Shown piece by piece: positions 32,877-44,011 of a stretch of DNA of 64,000 bases. Below the pieces are notes generated by a model that was not told where the DNA came from, did not search any database, and saw only the letters and a program-made list of their open reading frames with translations. The stretch comes from Candidatus Rokuibacteriota bacterium. GTDB taxonomy: Bacteria; Methylomirabilota; Methylomirabilia; Rokubacteriales; CSP1-6. The stretch lies in the NCBI GenBank assembly GCA_030647435.1, contig JAUSJX010000022.1:1-64000 (forward strand), read 5' to 3'. A program made the position numbers and the translations under genes. Within the stretch, counting starts at the first letter, position 1; every line of letters begins with the position of its first letter.

Positions 32877-33884
32877 ATGACCGAAACGTTCACGAACGCG
32901 ACGCAGATCCTCGAGCCTTTCCGGGGGGTTAAGAAGGTTACCCTCGAAGAGTACTTTACGTCGGGCCACCGCACCTGCCAGGGGTGCGAGTCGGCGCTGG
33001 TGATGAAGCTCATGGTCAAGGCGGCGGGGCCGCGGACCATCGTCCTTGGCGCGACGGGTTGCATGTATGTCGCCAACACGACGTACTACACGACTCCGTG
33101 GGTGGTGCCGTGGATGCACACGCAGCTCGGTTCCTCGGGCTCGGCGGCGCTCGGCACGGCCGCAGGGCTCAAGGCGCTCATGAAGAAGGGCAAGATGAAG
33201 GCCGAGCCCATCAACGTCATCGCCTTCTGCGGCGACGGCGGCGGGGCGGACATGGGCCTGGGGGCGATCTCCGCGACCCTGACCCACAAGGAGTACAACT
33301 CGCTCATCCTGATGTACGACAACGAGTCCTACGCCAACACGGACATCCAGGCCTCGGGCTCTACGCCGTACGGCGCCAACACCACGTTCAGCCCGCCCGG
33401 CTCGGTCAAGCGGCTGATGCACACCCGATGGAAGAAGAACATGGCGGGTATGCTGGCGGCCGGCCACCCCGAGTGCCGCTACGTCGCCACGGTGGACGCC
33501 TCGTACGCCGTCGAGATGATGAACAAGGTCAGGAAGGCCCTCTCCATCGGCGGGCCGACCTTCATCCACTCCCTCGACCCGTGCCCGAAGGGCTGGGACT
33601 ACGACCCCATGCTCTCCCACGAGCTCGGCGAGCTGGCCGTCGAGACCGGCGTCTTCCCGCTCTACGAGGTCGAGGACGGCGTGGTCCGCCACTACGGCAA
33701 GTCCAAGGCCATCGCCGAGGGACGGCCGCGCAAGCCGGTGCGGGAATATCTCCTCAAGCAGGGCCGGTTCGCCCACTTCCTCGAGGAAGACATCGAGTAC
33801 TTCCAGGCCAAGGTGGACGAGATGTGGAACAAGTGGGAAATCCCGGGCGTGATCCCTTTCTGGAAGGAAGGCCGCCCGCGGTAG
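32877..33884 (+). CDS. 2-oxoacid:ferredoxin oxidoreductase beta subunit (oxalate oxidoreductase-like)
   Basis: A 335-residue thiamine-diphosphate-binding beta subunit. Cysteines for the proximal [4Fe-4S] cluster are seen at Cys34 and Cys37 (RTCQGCES), Cys62 (ATGCMYV) and in SLDPCPKGW, and the TPP/Mg motif is CGDGGGADMGLGAI...YDNESYANT. Start ATG 32877 is set by the RBS AAGGAGAG; an in-frame upstream start lies inside the 46-bp repeat. It ends 145 bp before the carboxylate-transporter genes. Confidence 0.88.
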   Translation: MTETFTNATQILEPFRGVKKVTLEEYFTSGHRTCQGCESALVMKLMVKAAGPRTIVLGATGCMYVANTTYYTTPWVVPWMHTQLGSSGSAALGTAAGLKALMKKGKMKAEPINVIAFCGDGGGADMGLGAISATLTHKEYNSLILMYDNESYANTDIQASGSTPYGANTTFSPPGSVKRLMHTRWKKNMAGMLAAGHPECRYVATVDASYAVEMMNKVRKALSIGGPTFIHSLDPCPKGWDYDPMLSHELGELAVETGVFPLYEVEDGVVRHYGKSKAIAEGRPRKPVREYLLKQGRFAHFLEEDIEYFQAKVDEMWNKWEIPGVIPFWKEGRPR

Positions 33885-34029
33885 TAGACTGTGTCGCACC
33901 GGGGGGCGGGCCGAGGCCCCGAGCCGCGGTTCGCCCCCACACCTCTCACCCGCCGTCCCGGCGCCACGCGCGCCTCGAACAGCCTTCGCCCCGTCCTCCA
34001 AACCGACCGCTTTGCGAGGAGGCTAGAAC

Positions 34030-35025
34030 ATGACACGTCAATGGCGACCGTTCACCGGCCTGGTTCTCGCATCTGTCCTTATTGCTGGAGCGCCCTGCGT
34101 CGCCCAAGCAGCCTGGGAGCCCACCAAGCCCATCGAGTTCGTCGTCCCCGCCGGGACAGGCGGCGGCGCGGACCAGATGGCCCGCCTCATCGCCGGCCTT
34201 GCCGAGAAGCACAAGCTCTCGCCCAGGCCGCTCATTGTGGTGAACAAGTCGGGCGGCGCCGGCGCCGAAGGATTCCTGCACGTCAAGGGCAAGAAGGGCG
34301 ATGCCCACACCATCATCATCACGCTCTCCAACCTCTTCACGACGCCGCTCCACACCGGCGTGCCGTTCAACTGGAAGGACTTGACGCCGATCACCCGCAT
34401 GGCCCTTGACGAATTCATCCTCTGGGTCAACGCCGAGACGCCGTACAAGACCGCCAAGGAGTATCTGGGCGCGGTCAAGGAGCGTTCGGGCGGCGACAAC
34501 CGCATGAAGATGGCCGGCACCGGCACGGCCCAGGAGGACCAGATCATCACCATCCAGATGGAGCAGGCGCTCGGGGTGAAGTTCACCTATGTGCCGTTCA
34601 AGGGCGGCGGCGAGGTGTGTGTCAACCTGGTCGGCAAGCACGTGGACTCCACGGTGAATAACCCCATCGAGTGCGCCAGCCACTGGAAGGCGGGACGGGT
34701 GCGTCCGCTGGCCGTGTTCGACGCCGCCCGCATTCCCATCGCCGAGTGGAAGGAGATCCCGACCGTCAAGGAGGCGCTCGGCGTGGACATTCAGTACCTG
34801 ATGCTCCGTGGCATCTTCGGCGCCCCCGACATGCCCAAGGACGCCGTGGAGTGGTATCAGGGCTTCCTCAAGAAGGTCTACGAGACCCCCGAGTTCAAGG
34901 ACTACCTCAACCAGGGCGCGCTCAAGCCCTCCTGGCTCACCGGTCCCGACTACGTGAAGTGGCTTGAGGCCGCCGAGGCGCAGCACAAGGACTTGATGGT
35001 CCAGGGCGGGCTGCTCAAGAAGTAG
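34030..35025 (+). CDS. tctC: Tripartite tricarboxylate transporter substrate-binding protein TctC
   Basis: A 331-residue periplasmic receptor of the Bug/TctC family with a Sec signal peptide (cleavage near VAQAA, residue 28). The mature start WEPTKPIEFVVPAGTGGGAD holds the carboxylate-binding Gly-rich loop, followed by NKSGGAGAEGF. Members bind citrate, dicarboxylates, aromatic acids and other carboxylates, so the ligand is open; an anionic substrate fits the neighbouring oxidoreductase. The 145 bp before it contain no clear promoter. Confidence 0.93.
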   Translation: MTRQWRPFTGLVLASVLIAGAPCVAQAAWEPTKPIEFVVPAGTGGGADQMARLIAGLAEKHKLSPRPLIVVNKSGGAGAEGFLHVKGKKGDAHTIIITLSNLFTTPLHTGVPFNWKDLTPITRMALDEFILWVNAETPYKTAKEYLGAVKERSGGDNRMKMAGTGTAQEDQIITIQMEQALGVKFTYVPFKGGGEVCVNLVGKHVDSTVNNPIECASHWKAGRVRPLAVFDAARIPIAEWKEIPTVKEALGVDIQYLMLRGIFGAPDMPKDAVEWYQGFLKKVYETPEFKDYLNQGALKPSWLTGPDYVKWLEAAEAQHKDLMVQGGLLKK

Positions 35026-35036
35026 CCCCCCTGCTC

Positions 35037-35498
35037 ATGCGCGCGGCCGACCTCACGACCGCTGCCCTGCTGATGGCGGTAGGAGCCCTGGTGGTCCGCG
35101 ACGCCCTCCGCCTCGGCGTCGGGTGGGGGACCGACGGACCCAAGAGCGGGTTCTTCCCCTTTTGGCTGGCCGTGGTCCTTCTCGCCTGCTGCCTCGGTAT
35201 CGTCGTGCAGGCCCTGAGGCGCGCCGACAGGGCACCCTTCGTGGCGCGCGGGGCACTCGGCCCGGTGCTCAAGGTGTTGTGGCCGGCCACTGCCGCGGTG
35301 CTGCTGATGCAGTTCGTCGGCCTCTACGTCGCCTCGGCGCTCTACATGGGCTTCTACATGCGCTGGATCGGGCGGAACTCGTGGCTGGCCGTGGTGGCGG
35401 TGAGCGTGGGCTTCTCGGTCTCCACGTTCCTCTTGTTCGAGACATGGTTTCTGGTCCCCATGCCCAAGGGGCCGCTCGAGACCTGGCTCGGCTACTAG
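35037..35498 (+). CDS. tctB: Tripartite tricarboxylate transporter small membrane subunit TctB
   Basis: A 153-residue protein with four predicted membrane segments, matching TctB in length and layout (SGFFPFWLAVVLLACCLG, then AAVLLMQFVGLYVASALYMG). Directly between tctC and tctA. Sequence conservation in this family is low, so the assignment leans on position and topology. Confidence 0.9.
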   Translation: MRAADLTTAALLMAVGALVVRDALRLGVGWGTDGPKSGFFPFWLAVVLLACCLGIVVQALRRADRAPFVARGALGPVLKVLWPATAAVLLMQFVGLYVASALYMGFYMRWIGRNSWLAVVAVSVGFSVSTFLLFETWFLVPMPKGPLETWLGY

Positions 35499-35501
35499 CC
35501 C

Positions 35502-37022
35502 ATGGGTTTCGAGAACCTGCTGCTGGGCTTCCAGGTCGCGCTCCAGCCGCACAACCTCCTCTTGGCCGTCATCGGCGTCGCGCTCGGCACCATCATCGGC
35601 GTGCTGCCGGGGCTCGGCGGCGCCAACGGCGTCGCCATCCTGCTGCCGCTGACCTTCTCCATGCCGCCGACCTCGGCCATCATCCTCTTGACGAGCATCT
35701 ACTGGGGGGCGCTCTTCGGCGGCGCCATCACGTCCATCCTCTTCAACATCCCGGGTGAGCCCTGGTCGGTGGCCACGACCTTCGACGGTTTCCCGATGGC
35801 CCGGCGGGGCGAGGGTGGGCCGGCGCTCACGGCCGCCTTCACTTCGTCCTTCGTCGGCGCGCTCTTCTCCGTGATCCTGATCACGCTCTTCGCGCCCATC
35901 CTGGCCGAGGTGGCCCTCAAGTTCGGCCCGCCCGAGTTCTTCGCCATCCAGCTCCTGACCTTCTCGTCGTTTATCGGCCTCGGCGGCGGCAGCCCGCTCA
36001 AGTCGCTCGTCTCGATCCTTATCGGCTTCATCCTGGCCTCGGTCGGGCTCGACATCGTCACGGGCGCGCTGCGACTGACCTTCGGCTTCACCGACCTCAT
36101 GAAGGGGTTCGACTTCATCGTGGCGGTGATCGGCCTCTTCGGCATCGGCGAGATCCTGCTGACCATGGAGGAGGGCCTCTCGTTCAAGGGCGCCTCGGCG
36201 AAGATGAGCCCCCGCGTCGTCTGGGACACGTGGCACATCCTGCCGCGCTACTGGCGGACGTTCCTGCGAAGCTGCTTCATCGGCTTCTGGATGGGCTTTA
36301 AACCGGGCGGGGCGACGCCCGCCTCGTTCATGAGCTACGCCTTCGCGAAGCGCTTCTCGCGGCACCCGGAGCGCTTCGGCAAGGGCGAGATCGAAGGCGT
36401 CGTGGCGCCGGAGACGGCCGCGCACGCGGCCGGCGGCGCCTCGCTCCTGCCCATGATCACGCTCGGCATCCCGGGCTCGCCGACGGCGGCGGTCATGCTG
36501 GGCGGGCTCATCATCTGGGGGCTCCAGCCAGGGCCCATGCTCTTCAAGGAGAAGCCGGAGTTCGTGTGGGGTCTCATCGCCAGCATGTACACGGGCAACG
36601 TCATCGGCGTCATCATGGTGCTGGCCTTCGTGCCGGCCTTCGCCGCCATCCTGCGCGTGCCCTTCGCCATCCTCACGCCGCTGATCATCTCCATCTGCGC
36701 TGTCGGGGCCTACTCGGTCAATGGCCGCATGCTCGACATCTGGTATATGCTCATCTTCGGCGTGATCGGCTATGCCTTCAAGAAGCTCGACTACCCTCTG
36801 GCGCCGCTGGTGCTGGCCCTCGTCCTGGGCGACCTGGCTGAGAACGCCTTGCGCCAGAGCCTCATCATATCGCAGGGCTCGCTCCTGATCTTCTTCGTGC
36901 GGCCGATCTCGGGGGCCATCACCGCTGTCGCGCTGTTCTTCTTCGCGCTGCCCGTCATCACGCCGTGGTGGCGCCGTCTCCGGGGCGTGTCGGTGCCGGA
37001 CGTATCGCCCCGGGAGACCTGA
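35502..37022 (+). CDS. tctA: Tripartite tricarboxylate transporter large membrane subunit TctA
   Basis: A 506-residue integral permease with about twelve membrane segments. GTIIGVLPGLGGANGVAILL is the first TctA signature motif and GIPGSPTAAVMLGGLIIWGL the second; FNIPGEP and the PEFFAIQLL motif are also present. It drives sodium- or proton-coupled uptake of a carboxylate delivered by TctC. The gene starts 3 bp after tctB. Confidence 0.96.
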   Translation: MGFENLLLGFQVALQPHNLLLAVIGVALGTIIGVLPGLGGANGVAILLPLTFSMPPTSAIILLTSIYWGALFGGAITSILFNIPGEPWSVATTFDGFPMARRGEGGPALTAAFTSSFVGALFSVILITLFAPILAEVALKFGPPEFFAIQLLTFSSFIGLGGGSPLKSLVSILIGFILASVGLDIVTGALRLTFGFTDLMKGFDFIVAVIGLFGIGEILLTMEEGLSFKGASAKMSPRVVWDTWHILPRYWRTFLRSCFIGFWMGFKPGGATPASFMSYAFAKRFSRHPERFGKGEIEGVVAPETAAHAAGGASLLPMITLGIPGSPTAAVMLGGLIIWGLQPGPMLFKEKPEFVWGLIASMYTGNVIGVIMVLAFVPAFAAILRVPFAILTPLIISICAVGAYSVNGRMLDIWYMLIFGVIGYAFKKLDYPLAPLVLALVLGDLAENALRQSLIISQGSLLIFFVRPISGAITAVALFFFALPVITPWWRRLRGVSVPDVSPRET

Positions 37023-37029
37023 TCGGCAC

Positions 37030-37746
37030 TTGGCTGTGACCGCCTCCGTCTCCGACCCATCGTTCTGGATCGGCGTCTCCAAGATCGTCCTCATCGACCT
37101 GGCATTGGCCGGGGACAATGCGCTGGTCATCGCGCTCGCCGTGCGTACGCTGCCCAGGCGCCAGCAGTTCGTGGGCCGGATCTGGGGAACGGTGGGGGCG
37201 GTGGCGCTCCGGCTCCTCTTCATCACGATCATCAGCTACCTGCTCAGCATCCCGCTCCTCCAGGTGGTGGGCGGCCTCCTGCTGATCTGGATCGCCATCA
37301 AGCTGGTGCGACAGAGCGAGGAGGCGGGCGACGGGAGCGCGAAGGCCGGCACCACGCTGCTCGAGGCCATCTGGATCATCATCGTGGCCGATGTGGTCAT
37401 GAGCCTCGACAACGTCATCGGGGTGGCAGGCGCTGCCGAGGGTGACCTCCGCCTCGTGATCTTCGGGATCGGGCTCTCGATCCCCATCGTCGTCTGGGGC
37501 AGCGGGGTGCTGGCCACCCTGATGAACCGCTACCCGTGGATCATCCTGATCGCCGGGGGCATCCTGGGCGAGGTGGCGGGCAAGATGATCCTCCACGACC
37601 ACTTCGTCGTGAGCCGGCTCGGTGAGGTTCCCGGTCTTGTCGAATGGGCGGTGCGGCTCGGCCTCGCGGGGGGCATCATGCTCATCGGCTGGATCACCAC
37701 CCGGCGGCGCGCTGCGGCGGCGCACGGCAAAGTCGCGGGAAGGTAG
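37030..37746 (+). CDS. TerC-family integral membrane protein (YjbE type)
   Basis: A 238-residue protein with seven predicted helices. LIDLALAGDNALVIALAVRT and VVADVVMSLDNVIGVAGAAE carry the two conserved acidic D-N motifs of TerC proteins, several of which export manganese during protein secretion. Start is TTG 37030 or GTG 37036, both close behind tctA. Its link with carboxylate uptake is unknown, but spacing indicates a shared transcript. Confidence 0.87.
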   Translation: MAVTASVSDPSFWIGVSKIVLIDLALAGDNALVIALAVRTLPRRQQFVGRIWGTVGAVALRLLFITIISYLLSIPLLQVVGGLLLIWIAIKLVRQSEEAGDGSAKAGTTLLEAIWIIIVADVVMSLDNVIGVAGAAEGDLRLVIFGIGLSIPIVVWGSGVLATLMNRYPWIILIAGGILGEVAGKMILHDHFVVSRLGEVPGLVEWAVRLGLAGGIMLIGWITTRRRAAAAHGKVAGR

Positions 37747-37747
37747 C

Positions 37748-38503
37748 GTGGACCTCGAGCCCGTCAAGTCCGTCCGGATCTACGAGGACATCGTCCGCCA
37801 GGTCAGGGCCTTGATCGCCGACGGCCGTCTCAAGTCCGGCGACAGGCTGCCGCCGGAGCGGGACCTGGCCGAGCGCTTCCGTGTCAGCCGCACCTCGGTG
37901 CGCGAGGCGCTGCGGTCGCTGCAGAGCCGCGGCTTGATCGACATCAGGGCGGGGGAAGGCGCCTTCGTCCGTGACGTCTCGGTCGAGGCCCTCATCGAGC
38001 CCCTGGCGCTTGTCATCCTGCCTTACCGCGAGGCGGTGGCAGAGCTCTTCGAGGCGCGCCGCCTCCTCGAGCCCGCGATCGCGGCTCTAGCGGCGCGGCG
38101 CGCGACCCGGGACGAGCTCGCCGAGATGGAGCGCATCCTCGCCGAGCAGGCGCGCGAGGTCGCGCGCGGGCGTACAGGCATGGCCCAGGACTCGGCGCTC
38201 CACGCGGCCATTGCCGCCGCCGCCCACAACCGGGCGATCGTTCGCATCGTCAACGCGCTCGTGGATCTCCTCGCGCAGAGCCGGGAGGAGAGCCTGCACA
38301 CTCCCGGCCGGCCGAGACGCTCCCACCAGGACCACAGGCGGATCCTCGGCGCTATCCGCCGCCGCGACGAGGCCGGGGCGCGGCGGGCGATGCTCGACCA
38401 TCTGACGGCGGTGGCGAAGCTCGTCGAGGGCTTGCCGGGCGGGCGCCGACCCGACCGCCGGGCTTCCAAGGCGAAACCACGGCAGAGAGAGAGACCCCGC
38501 TAG
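37748..38503 (+). CDS. FadR-family (GntR, FCD domain) transcriptional regulator
   Basis: 251 residues: a winged helix near the N-terminus (LKSGDRLPPERDLAERFRVS, then RTSVREALRSLQSRGLI) and an all-helical FCD domain that in this family binds a metal and a carboxylate effector; HAAIAAAAHN and HQDHRRILGAI supply metal-ligand histidines. The GTG start follows the TerC stop by 1 bp. It likely controls this gene run: a matching FadR box overlaps the promoter at 30157-30206. Confidence 0.88.
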   Translation: MDLEPVKSVRIYEDIVRQVRALIADGRLKSGDRLPPERDLAERFRVSRTSVREALRSLQSRGLIDIRAGEGAFVRDVSVEALIEPLALVILPYREAVAELFEARRLLEPAIAALAARRATRDELAEMERILAEQAREVARGRTGMAQDSALHAAIAAAAHNRAIVRIVNALVDLLAQSREESLHTPGRPRRSHQDHRRILGAIRRRDEAGARRAMLDHLTAVAKLVEGLPGGRRPDRRASKAKPRQRERPR

Positions 38504-38526
38504 AGCCTCGTAAGTGCCTGTTGCGG

Positions 38527-38567
38527 ATGAATATTCATTGACACCTAGCTGCCCCTCGGAGTAACAT
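38527..38567 (+). promoter_or_regulatory. Promoter and palindromic operator candidate upstream of ppdK
   Basis: TTGACA at 38538-38543 and TAACAT at 38562-38567 (18-bp spacer). The perfect 12-bp palindrome ATGAATATTCAT at 38527-38538 touches the -35 element and is the most AT-rich stretch of the region, as expected for an operator or activator site. Confidence 0.5.
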
Positions 38568-38578
38568 TCTTGGATAAC

Positions 38579-38632
38579 GCAGGCCTCTTCTGGGCCTGCC
38601 TTTGTTTCTCTGCAGCCATTGTTTCTCTGCAG
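38579..38632 (+). promoter_or_regulatory. Hairpin with T-rich tail and 14-bp duplication in the ppdK leader
   Basis: GCAGGCC/GGCCTGC (38579-38585, 38593-38599) form a hairpin followed by CTTTGTTTCT, a terminator-like arrangement. It could end the FadR-type transcript or attenuate ppdK, because the predicted promoter lies upstream of it. Directly after it TTGTTTCTCTGCAG occurs twice (38602-38615, 38619-38632). Confidence 0.5.
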
Positions 38633-38662
38633 AATGTCCGGCCCGACCGAGGGGGTCTCTGT

Positions 38663-41401
38663 ATGGCGCGCGCCACGTCACGCCGGAGAGCACGGACAAA
38701 GGCCCCGAGCCCTGCCGCTCGCCGGCCCAAGTACGTGTACTCCTTCGCCAACGGCAAGGCGGACGGCTCGAGCGCCCTCCGCCACCTCTTGGGCGGAAAG
38801 GGGTGCGAGCTGGCGGAGATGACCAACCTGGGGGTGTCGGTGCCTCCCGGCTTCACGATCACGACGGAAGCCTGGGCCGCGTACAGCTCCGGGAGCCGCA
38901 AGCATCCGGCGGGGCTCTGGGAGCAGGTCGAGGGCGGGATGGCGCGCCTCGAGGCCGCGGTCGAGCTTCGGCTCGGGGACCCGGCCAAGCCGCTCCTCGT
39001 GTCGGTGCGCTCGGGCGCGCGCGCGTCGATGCCCGGCATGATGGATACCGTCCTGAACCTCGGGCTCAATGACCGGACGGTGATCGGCCTCGCGCGCTGG
39101 ACCAAGAACGAGCGCTTCGCGTGGGACTGCTACCGGAGGTTCATCACCATCTTCGGCGACGTCGTGCTCGGCATCGAGCGCCGCGCCTTCGATGAGCTGC
39201 TCGACCGCGCGAAGGCCGTCGCGCGCGCGAAGAGCGACGCGGATCTCCAGCCCGAGCCCCTCAAGGCCCTCGTGGCCGAGTTCAAAAGCCTCGTCCAGGC
39301 GCGTACGGGCAAGCCCTTCCCTCAGGATCCGCCCGAGCAGCTCAAGCTTGCGGTCAACGCCGTCTTCGACTCGTGGTTCGCGAAGAAGGCCGTGGACTAC
39401 CGGCGCATCCACCGGCTGCCGGACGACTGGGGCACCGCGGTCACGGTGATGGCCATGGTCTTCGGCAACCTCGGGGAGAGCTCCGGCACGGGCGTCTGCT
39501 TCACGCGCGACCCGTCGAGCGGGGAGCGCCGCTTCTTCGGCGAGTTCCTCATCAACGCCCAGGGCGAGGACGTCGTCGCGGGCATCCGCACCCCGCAGCC
39601 CATCGCCGCCCTCAAGGAGAGCATGCCGGCGGTCTACGACGAGCTCGTGACCATCAAGGACCGCCTCGAGCGCCACTACCGCGACATGCAGGACATCGAG
39701 TTCACCGTCCAGGAAGGGCGGCTCTTCATCCTCCAGACGCGTTCCGGCAAGCGCACCGCGGGCGCGGCCGTGCGCATCGCCGTCGAGATGGTGCGGGAGC
39801 GCCTGATCGACCGGGACACGGCCCTGCTGCGCGTCGAGCCGGCCTCGCTCAACCAGCTCCTGGTCAAGACGGTCGACCCGAAGGCCACGTACACGGCCAT
39901 CGCTCGTGGACTGGCCGCCACGCCCGCGGCGGCGGTGGGCAAGGTCGTGTTCGACCCCGAGAAGGCTGTCGAGATGGCGCTCCGCGAGGAGCACGTCATC
40001 CTGGTCCGGCAGGAGACCTCGCCGGAGGACGTGGCGGGGATGCACGCGGCTCAGGGGGTCCTGACCTCCCGGGGCGGCCTGACTTCTCACGCGGCCGTCG
40101 TGGCCCGCGGCTGGGGCAAGAGCTGCGTGGTGGGCGCGGGCGATGTGATTGTGGACGAGGAGAACCGGCTCTTCCGTGCCGGCCGAGCGGTGGTGCGCGA
40201 AGGGCAGGTCGTCACGCTGAACGGCGCCACGGGCGAAGTGGTCATGGGAGCCCTGCCGCTCGTGGACCCGAAGCTCTCGGCGGAGTTCCGGCAGCTCCTG
40301 GCCTGGGCCCGGAAGGCGAGCACGACACGGGTGCGTGCCAACGCCGATACGCCGAACGATGCCGCCAAGGCGCGGGAGGAGTTCGAGGCGGAAGGCATCG
40401 GTCTCGTCCGCACCGAGCACATGTTCTTCAAGGACGACCGCATCCCGATCGTCCGCGAGATGATCATGGCCCCCGACGAGCAGGCCCGGCGCAAGGCCGT
40501 CGACAGACTCCTCCCATTCCAGCGTGAAGACTTCATCGGGATCTTCACGGCGATGGATGGCTACCCGGTGACGATCCGGCTGCTGGATCCGCCGCTCCAC
40601 GAGTTCCTGCCCAAGTACAAGGAAGTGCTCGAGGAGTACACGCGGCTCGACGCGCTCGGCATCAACCCGGCGCGCCGCGACGGGCTGGGCGCGGTCAAGG
40701 CGCGGATCGAGGCCCTCCAGGAAGCCAACCCCATGCTCGGCCACCGCGGCTGCCGGCTCGGCATCACCTTTCCCGAGATCTACGAGATGCAGGTGCGGGC
40801 GATCATGGAGGCGGCGTGCGAGGTGGCGAGGCGGGGCGTGCGGGTGGAGCCCGAGATCATGATCCCCCTCACGGGCACCGTCCCCGAGATGAAGGTCACG
40901 CGCGACATGACCGTGCGCATGGCCGACAAGACCGTGGCCGAGATGGGCGCGAAGGTCGCCTACACCGTCGGCACGATGATCGAAGTGCCGCGCGCCGCCC
41001 TGATCGCCGACAAGCTCGCCGAGCACGCGGACTTCTTCTCGTTCGGCACCAACGACCTGACGCAGATGACATTCGGTTACAGCCGGGACGACATCGGCAA
41101 GTTCCTGCCTTTCTATCTCGAGAAGAAACTGCTCCCGGATGATCCCTTCGCGGTGCTCGACCAGGAAGGTGTCGGGGAGATGATCGAGATCGGGATCCGG
41201 CGAGGCCGCAAGACGAAGCCCAAGCTCAAGGTGGGCATTTGTGGCGAACACGGTGGCGAGCCGTCTTCGGTCGAGTTCTGTCATCGCGTGGGCATGGACT
41301 ACGTCTCCTGCTCTCCGTACATGGTGCCGATCGCGTGGCTCGCGTCGGCCCAGGCGCGGATCAAGGAGAAGGCCTCGAAGGCCCGGAGGGCGGCGCGGTG
41401 A
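38663..41401 (+). CDS. ppdK: Pyruvate, phosphate dikinase
   Basis: A 912-residue three-domain enzyme interconverting pyruvate + ATP + phosphate with PEP + AMP + PPi. Domains in order: N-terminal ATP-grasp nucleotide domain ([20 protein letters not shown]), central swivelling domain with the phosphohistidine near residue 476 ([20 protein letters not shown]), and C-terminal PEP/pyruvate barrel ([20 protein letters not shown], catalytic Cys in GICGEHGG). ATG 38663 is chosen because GAGGGGG lies 8 bp before it; a TTG at 38570 would extend it by 31 residues through the leader repeats. Confidence 0.96.
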   Translation: MARATSRRRARTKAPSPAARRPKYVYSFANGKADGSSALRHLLGGKGCELAEMTNLGVSVPPGFTITTEAWAAYSSGSRKHPAGLWEQVEGGMARLEAAVELRLGDPAKPLLVSVRSGARASMPGMMDTVLNLGLNDRTVIGLARWTKNERFAWDCYRRFITIFGDVVLGIERRAFDELLDRAKAVARAKSDADLQPEPLKALVAEFKSLVQARTGKPFPQDPPEQLKLAVNAVFDSWFAKKAVDYRRIHRLPDDWGTAVTVMAMVFGNLGESSGTGVCFTRDPSSGERRFFGEFLINAQGEDVVAGIRTPQPIAALKESMPAVYDELVTIKDRLERHYRDMQDIEFTVQEGRLFILQTRSGKRTAGAAVRIAVEMVRERLIDRDTALLRVEPASLNQLLVKTVDPKATYTAIARGLAATPAAAVGKVVFDPEKAVEMALREEHVILVRQETSPEDVAGMHAAQGVLTSRGGLTSHAAVVARGWGKSCVVGAGDVIVDEENRLFRAGRAVVREGQVVTLNGATGEVVMGALPLVDPKLSAEFRQLLAWARKASTTRVRANADTPNDAAKAREEFEAEGIGLVRTEHMFFKDDRIPIVREMIMAPDEQARRKAVDRLLPFQREDFIGIFTAMDGYPVTIRLLDPPLHEFLPKYKEVLEEYTRLDALGINPARRDGLGAVKARIEALQEANPMLGHRGCRLGITFPEIYEMQVRAIMEAACEVARRGVRVEPEIMIPLTGTVPEMKVTRDMTVRMADKTVAEMGAKVAYTVGTMIEVPRAALIADKLAEHADFFSFGTNDLTQMTFGYSRDDIGKFLPFYLEKKLLPDDPFAVLDQEGVGEMIEIGIRRGRKTKPKLKVGICGEHGGEPSSVEFCHRVGMDYVSCSPYMVPIAWLASAQARIKEKASKARRAAR

Positions 41402-41613
41402 GGGATTTCCACGGCGTCTACGTCCCTGTGCCCACGCCCTTCCGCGGCGACGAGATCGCGGTCGAGCGCCTGAAGTCGAACCTCGCCAAGTGGAACGAGA
41501 CGCCGCTCAGCGGTTACGTCTACGGCGGCCCGTGTCGGGCGCCGCTCGGCACGCCGGACGGCGACGGCATCGAAGAGATCAAGGAGAGCCTGGCGTCGGC
41601 GGGGCTCCTCTAA
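41398..41613 (+). pseudogene. Internally deleted dihydrodipicolinate synthase (DapA) family remnant
   Basis: A 71-codon ORF starting at a GTG that overlaps the ppdK stop (GTGA). Its first 41 residues ([20 protein letters not shown], then [17 protein letters not shown]) are the N-terminus of a DapA/NAL-family aldolase. Its last 30 ([20 protein letters not shown], ending ESLASAGLL) match the C-terminus of the same family, in the same frame. The roughly 220 residues between, with the Schiff-base lysine, are missing. It therefore cannot be active. It could be a real deletion or an assembly error. Confidence 0.7.
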
Positions 41614-41640
41614 CCAGATGCACCGATGGAGGGAAGGGCA

Positions 41641-43395
<1,755 letters not shown>

Positions 43396-43397
43396 CC

Positions 43398-43988
43398 GTG
43401 GCCGACGCGCCTGAGATCACGAAGCACACGATCGCGGTCCTGGTCGAGAACAAGTTCGGCGTGCTCTCGCGCGTTGCCGGGCTCTTCTCGGCCCGCGGCT
43501 ACAACATCGAGAGCCTGTCGGTGGGGGAGACGCTCGACCCGTCCGTCTCGCGCATGACGCTCGTCGTCAGCGGCGACGCCTTCGTCATCGAGCAGGTCAT
43601 GAAGCAGCTGCACAAGCTCATCGACGTCATCAAGGTGATCGACCTGAGCGAGGAGACCCACGTGGAGCGGGAGATGCTGCTGATCCGCGTGAACGCGGAG
43701 CCCGCCGCCCGAGCCGAGATCCTCCGGATCGCGGACATCTTCCGCGCGAAGGTCGTCGACGTCACCGCCGCGAGCTACACCCTCGAGGTCACGGGCGAGG
43801 AGTCCAAGATCGAGGCCATCCTCGAGCTGCTCCGGCCCTTCGGCATTCAAGAGGTCGTGCGCACGGGCAAGGTCGCCATCGCGCGGAGCCCGAAGGCGCG
43901 GCTGCGGCGCGTGGAGGAGAAGCTCGGCAAGGCCGCCCCGGCGCGCCCGGCCAACCAGGACCCGCGCGTGGTCGGGTTCGCGGACTAA
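43398..43988 (+). CDS. ilvN: Acetolactate synthase small (regulatory) subunit
   Basis: A 196-residue regulatory subunit with an N-terminal ACT domain ([20 protein letters not shown], then [12 protein letters not shown]) that mediates valine feedback inhibition, and a C-terminal domain (GKVAIARSP). Slightly longer than the usual 160-175 because of a C-terminal tail. GTG start right after the ilvB stop. Confidence 0.95.
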   Translation: MADAPEITKHTIAVLVENKFGVLSRVAGLFSARGYNIESLSVGETLDPSVSRMTLVVSGDAFVIEQVMKQLHKLIDVIKVIDLSEETHVEREMLLIRVNAEPAARAEILRIADIFRAKVVDVTAASYTLEVTGEESKIEAILELLRPFGIQEVVRTGKVAIARSPKARLRRVEEKLGKAAPARPANQDPRVVGFAD

Positions 43989-44011
43989 CAACTCAGAGGA
44001 GAGCACACGTC

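Noticed and set aside
31365-34001. An 878-codon minus-strand frame across the oxidoreductase genes
   Set aside because: It is antisense to three recognised subunits, and its composition (His, Arg, Gly, Val) and lack of motifs fit a shadow of G/C-rich codons.
38678-41284. An 868-codon minus-strand frame opposite ppdK
   Set aside because: Antisense to a fully recognisable pyruvate phosphate dikinase, with no domain of its own.
41614-41640. Attenuator or T-box leader before ilvB
   Set aside because: The gap to the remnant gene is only 27 bp and holds nothing but the ribosome binding site.
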